Shown here piece after piece: positions 63,406-64,000 of a DNA stretch of 64,000 nucleotides (positions within the stretch are counted from its first letter, which is position 1; each line of letters starts with the position of its first letter). The position numbers and the translations under genes are program-made. The stretch is from Winogradskyella helgolandensis. Lineage in GTDB: Bacteria; Bacteroidota; Bacteroidia; Flavobacteriales; Flavobacteriaceae. The notes under the pieces were generated by a model. The model worked only from the letters and a program-made list of their open reading frames with translations. It was not told the DNA's origin and did no database searches. Location of the stretch: the NCBI RefSeq assembly GCF_013404085.1, contig NZ_JABFHO010000001.1, forward strand, positions 1,054,001-1,118,000. The letters run 5' to 3'.

Positions 63406-64000
63406 TTATAACTTATCAATAGTAGCGTCATCTGCTTCAATGGTCTTTTTGTCTTTTCCTTTTAGGTATTCTGGTAAATCCATACCAGCCATATTAAACA
63501 TTTCTTGTAAAGGTGGTACTGATTTGTACATGCCAGATAAGAAGTTAGCCGTTGACGATTTTCCGTCTTCTCCACCGCTTCCATTATCCCAAACGGTTAC
63601 TTTATCAATTTTAATATTCTTAATCGCTTCCGATTGAATTTTCACCAATTCTGGTAATTTGTCTGCAATTAATAATAATACGGCATCTCTACTATTGTTA
63701 CCAGCCGCTTTTACAATTTGCTCCATACCCGCAGCTTGCTTGGTTAAGATTTCAAATTGTCCTTGTGCTTCGGCTTGTGCTTTAAATAATATGGCATCTG
63801 CTTCCCCTTTAGCACGTCTTCTAATACGTTCTGCATCTGCTTCGGCATCGATTTCAACTTTACGTTTATCAATTTCAGCTGGAATAATAACATCGGCCAT
63901 TTGAGATGAACGTTCACGTTCCGCTCTAGCTGTTTCTGCGATTTGCTCTGCCGCATATGATTCTGCTAAGGCGTTTGCAGACTGTACTTTTTCAGAGGCA
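63406..64000 (-). CDS. Flotillin-family protein, C-terminal part
   Basis: The gene's 5' end is outside the window; 198 codons up to the stop are visible. The frame is open from the right edge with a glutamate/alanine-rich coiled coil (AEQIAETARAERERSSQMAD), then DVIIPAEIDKRKVEIDAEAD, AKGEADAILFKAQAEAQGQF and the C-terminal VTVWDNGSGGEDGKSSTANF found in flotillin/YuaG-type SPFH scaffold proteins. Flotillins oligomerise at the membrane and organise functional microdomains. The SPFH domain itself is not in the window. It precedes a small membrane protein gene, a common flotillin-partner layout (inference). Confidence 0.9.
   Translation of the reverse strand, partial: ASEKVQSANALAESYAAEQIAETARAERERSSQMADVIIPAEIDKRKVEIDAEADAERIRRRAKGEADAILFKAQAEAQGQFEILTKQAAGMEQIVKAAGNNSRDAVLLLIADKLPELVKIQSEAIKNIKIDKVTVWDNGSGGEDGKSSTANFLSGMYKSVPPLQEMFNMAGMDLPEYLKGKDKKTIEADDATIDKL

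Overview
The window is a low-GC, tightly packed chromosome segment from a member of the Bacteroidota, most likely a marine Flavobacteriaceae (relatives of Olleya, Psychroserpens, Lacinutrix or Winogradskyella fit; the genus is inference). The evidence is family content (PorZ and type IX secretion cargo with C-terminal sorting domains, SusC-like carboxypeptidase-regulatory TonB receptors, a THC0290_0291-type outer-membrane protein), A-rich leaders without Shine-Dalgarno sequences, and repeated exact matches to the Bacteroidota -7 promoter motif TAnnTTTG at sensible distances from start codons. Several of these promoters settle the start choice for metG, yicC, a thioesterase and a zinc-ribbon gene. 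No rRNA, tRNA, CRISPR array, transposase or prophage was seen.

Region 1 (1-3.5 kb): the 3' part of a secreted hypothetical protein cut by the left edge, a short tail-less SSB, a cupredoxin-like/AhpD-like pair, a 50-residue small ORF and an AraC-type regulator. Region 2 (3.7-13.3 kb) is the most coherent accessory locus. One block (Na+/solute symporter, acyl-CoA synthetase, exported alpha/beta hydrolase, TPR-like protein) has overlapping genes. A second block (TonB receptor, cytosolic alpha/beta hydrolase, 3-hydroxybutyrate dehydrogenase) follows. The AraC gene lies downstream. A shared 10-mer, AAAGTCACAC, precedes both blocks. I read it as a candidate uptake and catabolic locus for 3-hydroxybutyrate esters or oligomers.

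Region 3 (13.5-25 kb): an ASCH-fold lipoprotein, a small basic protein, a cupin lipoprotein, ferritin, a histone-deacetylase-family protein, two tandem ~800-residue MG2/plug paralogues, Tex, an OmpA-type lipoprotein and a lipocalin-like lipoprotein. Region 4 (25-41.7 kb) is mostly housekeeping: metG, exported LD-carboxypeptidase, yraN, the yicC-gmk-nadD operon, thioesterase, GNAT and ArsC-like genes, DinB, Na+/H+ antiporter, cystathionine gamma-synthase and glutamate dehydrogenase.

Region 5 (41.7-60 kb): porZ-recO-TonB receptor on the plus strand face two giant minus-strand type IX secreted multidomain proteins (2153 and about 1823 residues). These share nearly the same signal peptide, a ~500-residue C-terminal module and sorting domain. 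Between the convergent blocks lies a degenerate array with strict 11-bp periodicity. Region 6 (60-64 kb): recX, a small barrel protein, a JmjC-like cupin, an intergenic patch of ~100-bp repeats carrying ATTCCTGC hairpins, a membrane protein and the C-terminal part of a flotillin cut by the right edge.
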